A DNA stretch of 64,000 nt from Methanocaldococcus fervens AG86. GTDB taxonomy: Archaea > AGJL01 > Methanococci > Methanococcales > Methanocaldococcaceae. The DNA lies in the NCBI RefSeq assembly GCF_000023985.1, contig NC_013156.1:1042363-1106362 (forward strand). The letters run 5' to 3'. The position numbers and the translations under genes are program-made. The notes beneath the pieces are model-generated. The model searched no databases. It was given only the letters and a program-made list of their open reading frames with translations, and was not told where the DNA came from. Positions 38,653 through 47,347 of the stretch are shown here, one piece after another. The first letter of the stretch is position 1. The number at the start of each line of letters is the position of its first letter.

Positions 38653-38776
38653 ATGAACCTTTTAGAAAAAGTTGAATGAAAATCATAGATTTTCATAGCT
38701 GGAAAGCTTTGCTTTCCATTTCATCAAAACGGATGCATTAAGGAGGGGTTAAAGCCCCTCATAATGCCTCTTAATA
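38650..38776 (+). repeat. Modular palindromic element, copy 3 (after elp3)
   Basis: Same order as copy 2 up to the GAGGGG/CCCCTC unit: ATGAAAATC/GATTTTCAT, GGAAAGC/GCTTTCC, then GGATGCATTAAGG ... ATAATGCCTC. It differs from copy 2 at only about three positions over about 120 bp and lacks the later AGTGGAGTT and ATAGGGC units. It begins at the elp3 stop. Confidence 0.8.
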
Positions 38777-38835
38777 AAATTAGAAAAATTTTTCGAATTG
38801 TTGAGGGTGTATGTCAATATAGAGGTAAAGTTCTT

Positions 38836-39396
38836 CTATAGACTTAAGAGAAATGCCACAATAAGGGGGAGGTATAAATTATCATCTATTTTCAACCCTT
38901 TACTTACGAACTCTGCCAATGCAGAGATTAAAGCTACAAGAATTCCATAAACTCCATAAAATGGATACAAAATTAATGAGGATGATATAAAAAATGCCAA
39001 AAATCCTTCAACTGTTTTTTCAAGGTATTTCATCTTTAGTTTCCCTCTAACACCTATGAATGTAGCTAAGGCATCCCCAACTGCAAAAACTAAGATTCCA
39101 AAGAAGACAGCATTTATATCATCAATTAATAGAAGGGATATTAGCATCCCAATGGCAAAGTATATGGCCCCTCTACCATCTTCTTTCTCTCTTTTGCAGA
39201 GATTTAGCAAATCTGAGATTATTGGGATATAATAGCTTTTACATAAGAAATATAATAAAGTGCCAACAGCTATACTAACAACTAATGGAATTATCAGCTG
39301 TTTTTTAAATATTAATACTGAAAAAGCTATTAAAACTCCTGCAGTTAGATGAATTGTCTGCCTATAAAGTTCTTTCACATTTTCAGCCTCTAACAT
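38836..39396 (-). CDS. CTP-transferase/dolichol kinase-like membrane protein
   Basis: 186-aa protein with about six helices and the SEC59/CdsA-like pattern: RQTIHLTAGVLIAFSV, KEDGRGAIYFAIGMLIS, VFAVGDALATFIGVRGK, KTVEGFLAFFISSSL, ISALAEFVSKGLKIDDNLYLPL. It probably uses CTP to phosphorylate or activate a polyprenol or archaeal lipid. The start is uncertain, because the annotated ATG has a weak ribosome site and a GTG six codons in (after GAGGCTGAAA) is possible. Confidence 0.78.
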   Translation of the reverse strand: MLEAENVKELYRQTIHLTAGVLIAFSVLIFKKQLIIPLVVSIAVGTLLYFLCKSYYIPIISDLLNLCKREKEDGRGAIYFAIGMLISLLLIDDINAVFFGILVFAVGDALATFIGVRGKLKMKYLEKTVEGFLAFFISSSLILYPFYGVYGILVALISALAEFVSKGLKIDDNLYLPLIVAFLLSL

Positions 39397-39439
39397 AAGA
39401 AACTTTAAGATTTTTAAACGTTGCTATAAGCCCCATAAA

Positions 39440-39663
39440 TCTTCTCATGAAACTTTAAGAAAGTTTCATCAAAACTGATGCATTAAGGAAGGGCTTTCAG
39501 CCCTCCATAATGCCTCTTGGATTAAAGTGGAGTTGCCTTTTGGCAACTCCGCTCTGGAGTATAGCAATCGCCAATAGGCGAGTAATGAAATCCGTAGGAT
39601 TTCATCTGATAGAGGCTATGCCTCTATGCATGTATTGCCTCGCTTCGCTTGGCAATGCCTCTT
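39440..39663. repeat. Modular palindromic element, copy 4: array of about seven hairpins (before the pyrC 3' end)
   Basis: Successive palindromes: ATGAAACTTT-AAG-AAAGTTTCAT (39447-39469), AGGGCT-TTC-AGCCCT (about 39490-39504), AGTGGAGTTGCC-TTTT-GGCAACTCCGCT (39526-39553), TCGCC-AATA-GGCGA (about 39569), TGAAATCC-GTA-GGATTTCA (39585-39603), ATAGAGGC-TAT-GCCTCTAT (39610-39628), ATTGCC-N11-GGCAAT (39633-39655). The end reads AATGCCTCTTAA and abuts the pyrC stop codon. It fills nearly the whole 265-bp gap. Confidence 0.8.
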
Positions 39664-40963
39664 AATTACAGTGAAGATGAACATAGGGCCATCTTTCATA
39701 AACCTTTCCATAGGCTTCATAAACCTTTCCATTAACTACTGTGTATATTGGAAATCCTTTGATTTCCCATTTATCAAATGGGCTGAATTTTGCCTTTGAT
39801 TTGAATAGTTCAGCGTTAATCTTTCCTTCTTTTTTCAAATCAACGATAGTTAGATTTGCCAAATTGCCTTCTTCAATTTTGTTGTTTATTTTGAATATTT
39901 TGGCAGGATTTTCTGATAAAACCCTAACAGCATCAAATAAAGTTATGAGTTTTTTATTAACCAAATTCAAAGTTAAAGGAACTATTGTTTCAACTCCAGG
40001 AATTCCAGAAGGGCAGTTTTTAACATCTTTAATTTTATCCTCCAACAAATGAGGGGCATGGTCTGAGGCAACGATATCAACATCTTCATTAACAATTCCT
40101 TTAATTAAAGCTATGTTATCTTCTTTTTCCCTTAAAGGAGGATTAAATTTTCCAAAACCTTTTAATTCTTCAGCCATATCCTTATTTAAATAAATGTGGT
40201 GGGGAGTGGCTTCAACACTAATTTTTACATTTTTCAAATCCTGTTTAGCTTTTTTTATTAGATGTAAAGCCTCTTTAGTTGATATATGGCAAAAGTGGAC
40301 GTGTGGCTTTTTATCTCCCAATTTATCAATAATTTTTAGATATTTTATAACTTCTTTAACTGCTTCAACCTCTGATTTTTCATCTCTAATTTTACAGTGG
40401 TCTATCCAGCTTTTTAAACTATATTTCTTTAGATTTTCGTCTATCACATCTTTATGCTCTGCATGGATGCAGAAGAGCTTATTTTGGTTTAAAATATCTT
40501 TTAGCTTTGAATAATCCTCTATATATAAATCACCAACTGATTTTACCATAAATATCTTATATGCCTTTGCATCTTCTATATTTTCAAAATAATTCCTCTC
40601 AGTAACTCCAAAATTTAAAAAAATATTTATTTTGCTATTCTTTTTACAATCTTCGAGTTTTTTATAAAATAACTCTTTTGTAGTTATTGGAGGCTTGTTG
40701 TTTGGCATATCTATGGCAAAGCAAACTCCTCCATTTATTGCGGCTAAGCTACCACTTAAAAAATCCTCTTTCTTTTCCTCTCCCCATCTAAAATGGACAT
40801 GTGCATCAATAACGCCAGGAATAACGATAGAGTTTTTTATATCAATTACTTCATCTCCTCCTTTAATATCTTTTGCTATTTTTTTAATTCTCCCATTTTC
40901 AATTAAAATATCTCCATCAATAATTTTTCCATCTTTTACTATTCTGCAGTTTTTTAATAACAT
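39662..40963 (-). CDS. pyrC: Dihydroorotase
   Basis: 433-aa pyrimidine synthesis enzyme of the class I type. HVHFR near residue 55 is the metal motif. [22 protein letters not shown] and VASDHAPH supply further ligands. [10 protein letters not shown] and [11 protein letters not shown] are typical. RBS GTGAT. The last residues are unusual: a 17-bp sequence is repeated in frame with a 21-bp period (39695-39711 and 39716-39732), giving [11 protein letters not shown], and the stop abuts a palindromic element. It is upstream neighbour of MCM, as with MJ1490/MJ1489. Confidence 0.93.
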   Translation of the reverse strand: MLLKNCRIVKDGKIIDGDILIENGRIKKIAKDIKGGDEVIDIKNSIVIPGVIDAHVHFRWGEEKKEDFLSGSLAAINGGVCFAIDMPNNKPPITTKELFYKKLEDCKKNSKINIFLNFGVTERNYFENIEDAKAYKIFMVKSVGDLYIEDYSKLKDILNQNKLFCIHAEHKDVIDENLKKYSLKSWIDHCKIRDEKSEVEAVKEVIKYLKIIDKLGDKKPHVHFCHISTKEALHLIKKAKQDLKNVKISVEATPHHIYLNKDMAEELKGFGKFNPPLREKEDNIALIKGIVNEDVDIVASDHAPHLLEDKIKDVKNCPSGIPGVETIVPLTLNLVNKKLITLFDAVRVLSENPAKIFKINNKIEEGNLANLTIVDLKKEGKINAELFKSKAKFSPFDKWEIKGFPIYTVVNGKVYEAYGKVYERWPYVHLHCN

Positions 40964-41041
40964 ATTATCACTTCTTATGGACTATAATCCAAATACTACC
41001 CTAAATCTTAGATTGAACATTAATTGTCTCTTAAGAGGGAT

Positions 41042-43060
41042 TTATAGCAACCTGTACCTCCCTGGTTTTGGCTCATCAATGTCTCCATACTTAATTAGCT
41101 TTTTAATAATATTCTCTAACTCATCCTCTTTAATGCCCTTCTTCTTAGCCTCCTCAACAATATCCTCATGTTCAACGAGTTCTGATTTTTCACTTAACTC
41201 CTTAATTATTTCGTAAACAGTTGTTAGCTTATCTCTCTCTTTTTTAGACACTCCTAAGATTTTATCAACATCAAAGATTCCAGTTTCTGGATCATAGGCA
41301 ATCTCTTTTAAACATTCGGTAACTATGTTTATAGCCTCTTTGGCATCCTCCTCATCAACAATATTTTTTAATTTTGCTTTTGCATGGGCTTCAGCAATCC
41401 TTATAACTGCCTCTAATTGTCTTGCAGTTATTTGATGCTTTTTCCTCATCTCAACGTAGTAATTAACAAATAATTCCTTAGCCTTCTCGCTAATCACAGG
41501 TTTTTGCTGCCTTGCATAGTAAATATATTTTATTATAAACTCCTTGTCTATTTTAACTCCATCAATCTCAAAATAATCCAAACCAATCTTTTTATTTATC
41601 TCTTTGTCTAAATAAGCCCTGTGCAAATCTACAATATACTCTGCTATATCTTTATCCTTATCCTTATCAGAAACATCCCTAATTGGGAAAATCAAATCAA
41701 ATCTACTCAATAATGGGGCTGGAATATTTATCTGCTCTGCCACAGAAACATCTGGGTTAAATCTTCCCCATCTTGGATTACAGGCAGCTAAAATTGCACA
41801 TTCAGCGGGCAGTTTTGCGTTAATACCTCCTTTGCTTACGTGTATTGTTTGACTCTCCATAGCCTCCAAAACATAGCTCTGCAGGTCTTTATTAACGGTT
41901 AGCTCATCTATACATGCTGTTCCTTTATGAGCTTTAACTAACAAACCGGGCTTAATAACCCACGTATCTTCCCCTATCTCAGTTTTTTCTCTTACTACCG
42001 CTGCAGTTAAACCAACACCAGTAGCAGTGGTAACAGAACCGTATAAATTTCCAGGAATTTCAGCAATTTTTCTTAAGATAACTGTCTTTCCAATTCCCGG
42101 ATCTGTAATTAATAAGATATGAATATCTGCCCTTTTTCCTGGCTTTTTAACTCCCTTTATTTGTTGTAAAAAGACAGCTTTTTTTATTGCTGAGTGCCCT
42201 TTAATCTCTGGAATTAATCTATCTGCCAATATATCAACAACATCTTTTCTTTTAGCCAATTTTTTAATGTTTTCAATGTCTGAATTTGTTAACTTTATCT
42301 TTACTTCTCCATCTAAAACTTCGCAATTTACTGCCTTAACGTAAATATCATAAATTGGGAGCTTTTTGCTCTTCTTTATTCTTATTGGAATGCCTGTAAT
42401 CTTAACTCTGCCTGCGTAAATTCCAGGGCTGTTTTCTAAAAATACTGTTATATACTTTGGAGGCTCTTCAGGATTTTCCATTAAATCTAAAGGCTGTTGG
42501 ACTTTAATCTCTTGGAAATCAGTGTATACTGATTTATTCTCAATTAGGTTTAACTCAGCTCCACATTCGCAAACAGCTTTTTCAGAGGCATCATTTAAAA
42601 TGTCTATTTCTTTTAAAACCTCTCTTCCACATTTTGGGCAGATGTAATAAGCTTTTTTTAACATCGGCTTTATCTTTGATGCCATAACTATAATTCCTTC
42701 AAATTCAACCAATTTTCCTAAAGTGTTACTCCTAATATCTTCAATCGTAAATTCTCTCCCTTTTTTTGTAGTTTTGAAGATTTTTGGAAGGTTTTTTACT
42801 GATATTATCACACTTGTAGGACGTTCATTTTTTAATGTGTAGTATGCCTCTTCATAACACTCTTTTATGAAATCAATACCTTTTTCTGGATTATTTATTA
42901 AAAAATCGACGAATTCCATCAATCCAGAGTTATAAAGTTGATTTAAATCAATTACAACCCTTTCATTATCTAAAATAATGTCTTCTTGATGAATATTCCT
43001 TATATATGCGGTTAAATAATCCCTGGCTTCTTCTAAAATTTCCTCTTCTCTCAATTCCAT
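41042..43060 (-). CDS. mcm: MCM family helicase with divergent nucleotide-binding motifs
   Basis: 672-aa replicative-helicase family protein. Zinc cysteines are C141, C144, C164 and C166. Walker A is TDPGIGKT at 319-326 (GDPG in ordinary MCMs), and Walker B keeps CIDEL (383-387) but has TVNKD where DKM is normal. Sensor 1 is AACNP and the arginine finger is in LSRFDLIF. A C-terminal winged helix occupies about 600-672. RBS GGATGT. Methanocaldococcus has several MCMs, and this looks like the MJ1489 type. Whether it is the main replicative copy cannot be told. Confidence 0.88.
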   Translation of the reverse strand: MELREEEILEEARDYLTAYIRNIHQEDIILDNERVVIDLNQLYNSGLMEFVDFLINNPEKGIDFIKECYEEAYYTLKNERPTSVIISVKNLPKIFKTTKKGREFTIEDIRSNTLGKLVEFEGIIVMASKIKPMLKKAYYICPKCGREVLKEIDILNDASEKAVCECGAELNLIENKSVYTDFQEIKVQQPLDLMENPEEPPKYITVFLENSPGIYAGRVKITGIPIRIKKSKKLPIYDIYVKAVNCEVLDGEVKIKLTNSDIENIKKLAKRKDVVDILADRLIPEIKGHSAIKKAVFLQQIKGVKKPGKRADIHILLITDPGIGKTVILRKIAEIPGNLYGSVTTATGVGLTAAVVREKTEIGEDTWVIKPGLLVKAHKGTACIDELTVNKDLQSYVLEAMESQTIHVSKGGINAKLPAECAILAACNPRWGRFNPDVSVAEQINIPAPLLSRFDLIFPIRDVSDKDKDKDIAEYIVDLHRAYLDKEINKKIGLDYFEIDGVKIDKEFIIKYIYYARQQKPVISEKAKELFVNYYVEMRKKHQITARQLEAVIRIAEAHAKAKLKNIVDEEDAKEAINIVTECLKEIAYDPETGIFDVDKILGVSKKERDKLTTVYEIIKELSEKSELVEHEDIVEEAKKKGIKEDELENIIKKLIKYGDIDEPKPGRYRLL

Positions 43061-43112
43061 ATTGACATCCCTTGCATTATAATTTTAAAAAAGAAATTTT
43101 AAGTGATTATAT

Positions 43113-44309
43113 TTATTCATTTGCACTATTTAAACTATTTATATGATTAACAACTTTTAAAATGCCCATTGCTATACCTTCAACTTCTATTCCCCCTCTT
43201 CCTTTAGCACCATCTCCAACCAAATAAAGCTTATCATTTACAATATTATCAATATCAGTTCCATTTGATGCATGATTTACAGGCCAATCGTCCCTATATG
43301 ACTGAATATGCAATATTTTATACTCTTTTCCTTTAAAGAGATTTTCAATATCTTCTAAGCCGAGGTCAATCTCTTTTTTTACATTGTTGGTTAGTTGTGT
43401 TTGATGAGTCATAACTAAATGCCAACCTTCAGGGGCTAAGGATTTATCCACATTTGTTACTTGATTTAAACCATTTATTCTTTCACATTCTGGAGTGAAT
43501 AAAACTCCCCCATGTTTTATAAGTCCGTCTTTTGTAGCTATACTTATTTTTATTCCTTTAGAAGGCTTTGGCTTTGATTTTAAAAATTTTATGTTGCAGA
43601 TTTTTTGAGTCTCAACAGGGGAGATGTTGCTTATAACAATATCAAATTCATAATCATCAATATAAGCCTTTTCATCAATTTCAATGCTTTTAACCTCATA
43701 CTCTTTGATAATCTTTCCATTGTTTTTTTCAATAATCTTTGTAAGTTCATCAATAACTGCCTTACATCCTCCAATAGGAATTCCTGGCCCTCCAAATTTA
43801 TGGTAGTTTTTTGCTATCTCAACAATCTCACTCATTGGTGTTTCATAGGCAGTTAAGCTTAAAGCCCATCCAGTAAATGCATTTCCAACCTTTAATGCTA
43901 AATCAACATCTTCCAAAAACTCTCCAAAAGACATATCTTTATCTACCATTCCTAATTTTAGTTTAGCAGCCATATTCATAGCTTTTACCTTATCTTTAAA
44001 GCCAACGAGTGAAAATAGCTCTTTATATAAGTATTCTTTTCCATAAATTAAAAATGTTCCATCTGGATTTGAATTTATTATTTTTACATTTGCTCCTACT
44101 TTTCTTAATGCTTGAGCTAAATAACCATCATTACCATGCGGTATCATGTGTAGAGCTCCGGTTGTTAATTGAAATCCTTCATACTCCAAATTTGTAAATC
44201 TTCCGCCTAAAAATGGGAGTTTTTCAAATACAACAACTTCATTATTTTTTGATAATAATGCTCCAGATAATAAACCACCTAATCCAGCTCCAACAATACC
44301 AATTCTCAT
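43113..44309 (-). CDS. FAD-dependent oxidoreductase (phytoene desaturase-like fold)
   Basis: 398 aa. N-terminal FAD-binding Rossmann motif IGIVGAGLGGLLSGALLSK with an Glu-ending second strand (VVVFEK), RFTNLEYEGFQLTTGALHM, and a C-terminal FAD contact YLVGDGAKGRGGIEVEGIAMG. This is the amine oxidase/phytoene desaturase architecture and may act on isoprenoid chains, for example as a saturase. Substrate not identifiable. ATG 44309 follows GGTAGAT, and GTG or ATG four codons upstream is an alternative. Nine bases behind the radical SAM gene stop, so probably in one operon. Confidence 0.82.
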   Translation of the reverse strand: MRIGIVGAGLGGLLSGALLSKNNEVVVFEKLPFLGGRFTNLEYEGFQLTTGALHMIPHGNDGYLAQALRKVGANVKIINSNPDGTFLIYGKEYLYKELFSLVGFKDKVKAMNMAAKLKLGMVDKDMSFGEFLEDVDLALKVGNAFTGWALSLTAYETPMSEIVEIAKNYHKFGGPGIPIGGCKAVIDELTKIIEKNNGKIIKEYEVKSIEIDEKAYIDDYEFDIVISNISPVETQKICNIKFLKSKPKPSKGIKISIATKDGLIKHGGVLFTPECERINGLNQVTNVDKSLAPEGWHLVMTHQTQLTNNVKKEIDLGLEDIENLFKGKEYKILHIQSYRDDWPVNHASNGTDIDNIVNDKLYLVGDGAKGRGGIEVEGIAMGILKVVNHINSLNSANE

Positions 44310-44329
44310 AATATCTACCATTTTAATTT

Positions 44330-45610
44330 TTACAGTTCTCCAGTTTGTAAGTATTTTGATATCTTCTCAGCCAATATTTGTTGATTGTGCCATGTTCCAT
44401 AAAAAATACCTTTAGGGATTTCATACCTCATAGCTCTTATTATCTTTTTATTAACAACTCCTGGTTTTGCCTTTGCAAACGGAGTTTGTGGTAGTGGCAT
44501 AAAAGCATGCGCATGTATTTTAGCTCCCATTTTTATTAAATCTTTCATAACCTTTATTGTCTTTTCAACATCCTCCTCAGTTTCTCCCGGAAGTCCAAAA
44601 ATGAAATCTAAGCTAACGCTAACACCTTTTTTTATTGCAGTATTAACAGCGTTGTATATATCTTCAACCGTATGCCCCCTATTGCATAAATCTAATATCC
44701 TTTGACTTCCCGATTGGGCTCCAATAACTAAATTTTTATTATCAGCATATTTTAAAATTAAATCAACCGTTTCATCATTAACGTGCTCTGGTCTAACCTC
44801 TGAAGGAAACGTTCCAAAAAATATCCTTCCGTCTTTTCCTAAAATTTCCCTAATGTTCTCTAACAACTTTTCGATTTTATCAATATTTAATGTTTTTCCA
44901 TCTTTGGAGCCATAACCAAAGGCGTTTGGTGTTATAAACCTAATATCTTTTAAATTTCTTTCAGCCATTATTTCAACGTATTTGCAGATGTTTTCAATGC
45001 TCCTATGCCTCACATTCTTTCCAAATATCCTTGGAGTTTGACAGAAATAGCAGCTATAAGGGCAACCTCTCGTTATCTCTATATGTCCAAATTTATTGTG
45101 CTTTATGGGAAAGGGAGGATATTTATTTAAATCAACACACTTCCTTTTTCCAGTGTAAATAAAATTGTTCTCTTCTAAATACGCTATCCCTTTAACTTTC
45201 CTATAATCTTCGTTTTCATTCACAACCTTAATAAATTCTGGAAAGCTCTCTTCCCCTTCACCTATACAAACAACATCAAATCCCAATTTTAAAGTTCCTT
45301 TAGGATCTCCAGTTGGATGGGGCCCTCCGGCTAAGTAAATGATTTTGCTTCTATAGTTTTTATATTTGGCTTTTAATTCATTAATAAGCTCATAAGTTTT
45401 CCAAAGTTCAGTTGTAAAGAACGATATCGCTATAACAACCTTATCGTATTTTTTTAATATATTTTCTAAATTAAAAATCTCTTTTTTATTGGCAAAATAT
45501 ATTGGGAAGTTATTAAAATATTCATCGACTTCTAAAGCCCCAATTAATGCATTGAAACTGTTTTTATGTAGTTTTGTATAATAAACTACTAAGGCAGTGT
45601 TTCTTTCCAT
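44330..45610 (-). CDS. B12-binding/radical SAM protein, MJ_1487 family
   Basis: 426 aa. The N-terminal 150 residues resemble a B12-binding domain ([44 protein letters not shown]). The radical SAM cluster is in [19 protein letters not shown], followed by [21 protein letters not shown]-like sequence. It ends [19 protein letters not shown]. Shares the layout of the 15409 protein but is clearly distinct. ATG 45610 has TAGTGATT upstream. Function unknown. Confidence 0.85.
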   Translation of the reverse strand: MERNTALVVYYTKLHKNSFNALIGALEVDEYFNNFPIYFANKKEIFNLENILKKYDKVVIAISFFTTELWKTYELINELKAKYKNYRSKIIYLAGGPHPTGDPKGTLKLGFDVVCIGEGEESFPEFIKVVNENEDYRKVKGIAYLEENNFIYTGKRKCVDLNKYPPFPIKHNKFGHIEITRGCPYSCYFCQTPRIFGKNVRHRSIENICKYVEIMAERNLKDIRFITPNAFGYGSKDGKTLNIDKIEKLLENIREILGKDGRIFFGTFPSEVRPEHVNDETVDLILKYADNKNLVIGAQSGSQRILDLCNRGHTVEDIYNAVNTAIKKGVSVSLDFIFGLPGETEEDVEKTIKVMKDLIKMGAKIHAHAFMPLPQTPFAKAKPGVVNKKIIRAMRYEIPKGIFYGTWHNQQILAEKISKYLQTGEL

Positions 45611-45712
45611 ACTAATCACTAAATATTTATTTCTACAAATTCATAGTTGTTTTTGATAGGGATATATAATTGAAGTAACTTTTATGATTTTATAATTTTA
45701 TGAGGGATGGCT

Positions 45713-46405
45713 ATGATGATTATTGGTATTGATGAAGCTGGAAGAGGGCCTGTTTTAGGCCCAATGGTTATCTGTGGTTATGCAATTAAAAAAGATAAAG
45801 AAGAAGATTTAAAAAAATTGGGAGTTAAGGATAGTAAGGAGCTAACTAAAAACAAAAGAGCTTATTTAAAGAAGTTACTTGAAAACTTTGGATGTTCAGA
45901 AAAATTAATCTTAGAGGCGGAGAAGATAAATAACTTAATGGACACTATAAACTTAAATGAGATTGAAATCAACGCCTTTTCTGAAGTTGCAAAAAATTTG
46001 ATAAAAAAATTAAATATAAAGGATGAGGAGGTTGAGATTTATTTAGATGCATGTAGTACAAATACAAAAAAATTTGAAAGTGACTTTAAAGAAAAGATTA
46101 GAGATGTTATTGAAGAAAGAAATTTGAAAATAAAAATTATCGCTGAACATAAGGCAGATTCTAAATATCCAGTTGTTTCAGCCGCTTCAATAATAGCAAA
46201 GGCGGAGAGGGATGAAATAATAGAAAACTACAAAAAAATTTATGGTGATATTGGAAGTGGTTATCCATCAGACTCAAAAACAATAAAATTTCTTGAAGAT
46301 TATTTTAAAAAACATAAAAAACTTCCTGAAATTACACGAACTAAATGGAAAACATGTCAAAGGATTTTAAGTAAATTAAAACAAACAAAACTAAAAATAG
46401 AGTGA
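45713..46405 (+). CDS. rnhB: Ribonuclease HII
   Basis: About 230-aa enzyme removing ribonucleotides and RNA primers from DNA. Catalytic acids lie in GIDEAGRGPVLG (D, E), YLDACST (D) and HKADSKYPVVSAASIIAK (D). Three in-frame ATGs occur at 45707, 45713 and 45716. GAGGG at 45702-45706 fits 45713 or 45716 best. Its TGA overlaps the ribosome site of trmI. Confidence 0.95.
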   Translation: MMIIGIDEAGRGPVLGPMVICGYAIKKDKEEDLKKLGVKDSKELTKNKRAYLKKLLENFGCSEKLILEAEKINNLMDTINLNEIEINAFSEVAKNLIKKLNIKDEEVEIYLDACSTNTKKFESDFKEKIRDVIEERNLKIKIIAEHKADSKYPVVSAASIIAKAERDEIIENYKKIYGDIGSGYPSDSKTIKFLEDYFKKHKKLPEITRTKWKTCQRILSKLKQTKLKIE

Positions 46406-46409
46406 TATC

Positions 46410-47237
46410 ATGTTTGCCTACAAATTATTGGTGGATGAAAGAGGGAAGAGATACTTATTAAAAAAGAATGTTGAGAAGTTTGGAACTGATTTGGGAGTTG
46501 TAGATATGAAAGATGCTGAAGAAGGGAAGGTTTTAGAGTCTCATAAAGGGCATAAGTTTTATTTGGTTGAGCCAACAATGTTTGACATCTTAAAGAGGAT
46601 GAAGAGAACTGTGACTACCTTATTACCAAAGGATATTGGATTTATCATAGCAAGAGCTGGGATTAGGGAAGGAGAGGTTGTAGTTGAAGCTGGAACTGGC
46701 TCGGGAGCTTTAACCATGTATCTATCAAATGCTGTTGGCAAAACAGGAAAGGTTATAACCTACGATATAAGGCCAGAATTTGCAAAAGTTGCGAGAAAAA
46801 ATCTTTTGAGAGTAGGGGCTATTAGGAAAGGACAGGGGATTATTGGGTTAGATGAAGAGTTTGATGATGAAGATGAAATTGAGATTGAAGATGGACTTTT
46901 CAATGTTATTCAAAAAATTGGAGATGTTAGGGAGAAAATAGATGAGAAAGATGTTGATGTAATTGTTTTAGACCTCCCAGACCCTTGGAATGTTGTAGAG
47001 AATGCAAAAAAAGCCCTAAACAAAAAGAGAGGGAGGATAGTTACTTACCTCCCATACATAGAACAGGTTAAAAAAACTGTAGATAAGCTTAAAGAAGAAG
47101 GATTTTGGGATATACACACCTATGAGATCATTGAGAGGGAGATTGAAATTTCAGATAAAGGTGTAAGACCTTCAACGAGAATGATTGGGCATACAGGTTA
47201 TATCACAATTGCGAGAGTTCCTCCAGAGGAAATTTAA
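46410..47237 (+). CDS. trmI: tRNA (adenine-58-N1) methyltransferase TrmI
   Basis: 275-aa SAM enzyme. Motif I EAGTGSGALTMYLSNAVG, then VITYDIRPEF, VIVLDLPDPWNVV, and KRGRIVTYLPYIEQVKK. It ends HTGYITIARVPPEEI. The stop codon's last base is also the first base of a palindromic element, and a second, diverged version of this gene's last 16 codons lies beyond that element (47297-47347). Coupled to rnhB by GTGATATC. Confidence 0.93.
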   Translation: MFAYKLLVDERGKRYLLKKNVEKFGTDLGVVDMKDAEEGKVLESHKGHKFYLVEPTMFDILKRMKRTVTTLLPKDIGFIIARAGIREGEVVVEAGTGSGALTMYLSNAVGKTGKVITYDIRPEFAKVARKNLLRVGAIRKGQGIIGLDEEFDDEDEIEIEDGLFNVIQKIGDVREKIDEKDVDVIVLDLPDPWNVVENAKKALNKKRGRIVTYLPYIEQVKKTVDKLKEEGFWDIHTYEIIEREIEISDKGVRPSTRMIGHTGYITIARVPPEEI

Positions 47238-47296
47238 GTGGGGCTGAACGTAGTGAAGCCCCGCTCTGGGGATACCAATAGGGCAAAGCCTTATGG
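47237..47296 (+). repeat. Modular palindromic element, copy 5 (inside the trmI 3' end)
   Basis: AGTGGGGCT-N11-AGCCCCGCT (47237-47265, nine-pair stem with one G-T) is followed by CTGGGGATACCAATAGGGC-AAAGCC-TTATGG. The second part matches CCGGGTATACCAATAGGGCAGAGCCCTATGG of copy 1 except at a few bases. The stop codon of trmI is completed by the first A of the element. Confidence 0.75.
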
Positions 47297-47347
47297 ACTG
47301 GCTATATTACAGTTGCAAGAGTTCCTCCTGAAGAAAGTGAGGAATGA
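47297..47347 (+). pseudogene. Remnant trmI C-terminus (displaced ancestral end)
   Basis: Seventeen codons read TGYITVARVPPEESEE and stop. Over 13 codons shared with the live gene end, six differ only at synonymous positions and one gives Ile/Val. Its stop is directly adjacent to the old stop of the convergent ABC ATPase frame (47348), the expected ancestral arrangement. This is therefore not a simple target-site duplication. Confidence 0.7.

Noticed and set aside
39440-39663. CRISPR array
   Set aside because: The repeated motifs are palindromes of different sequence with no constant direct repeat or regular spacers, and no cas genes are nearby.
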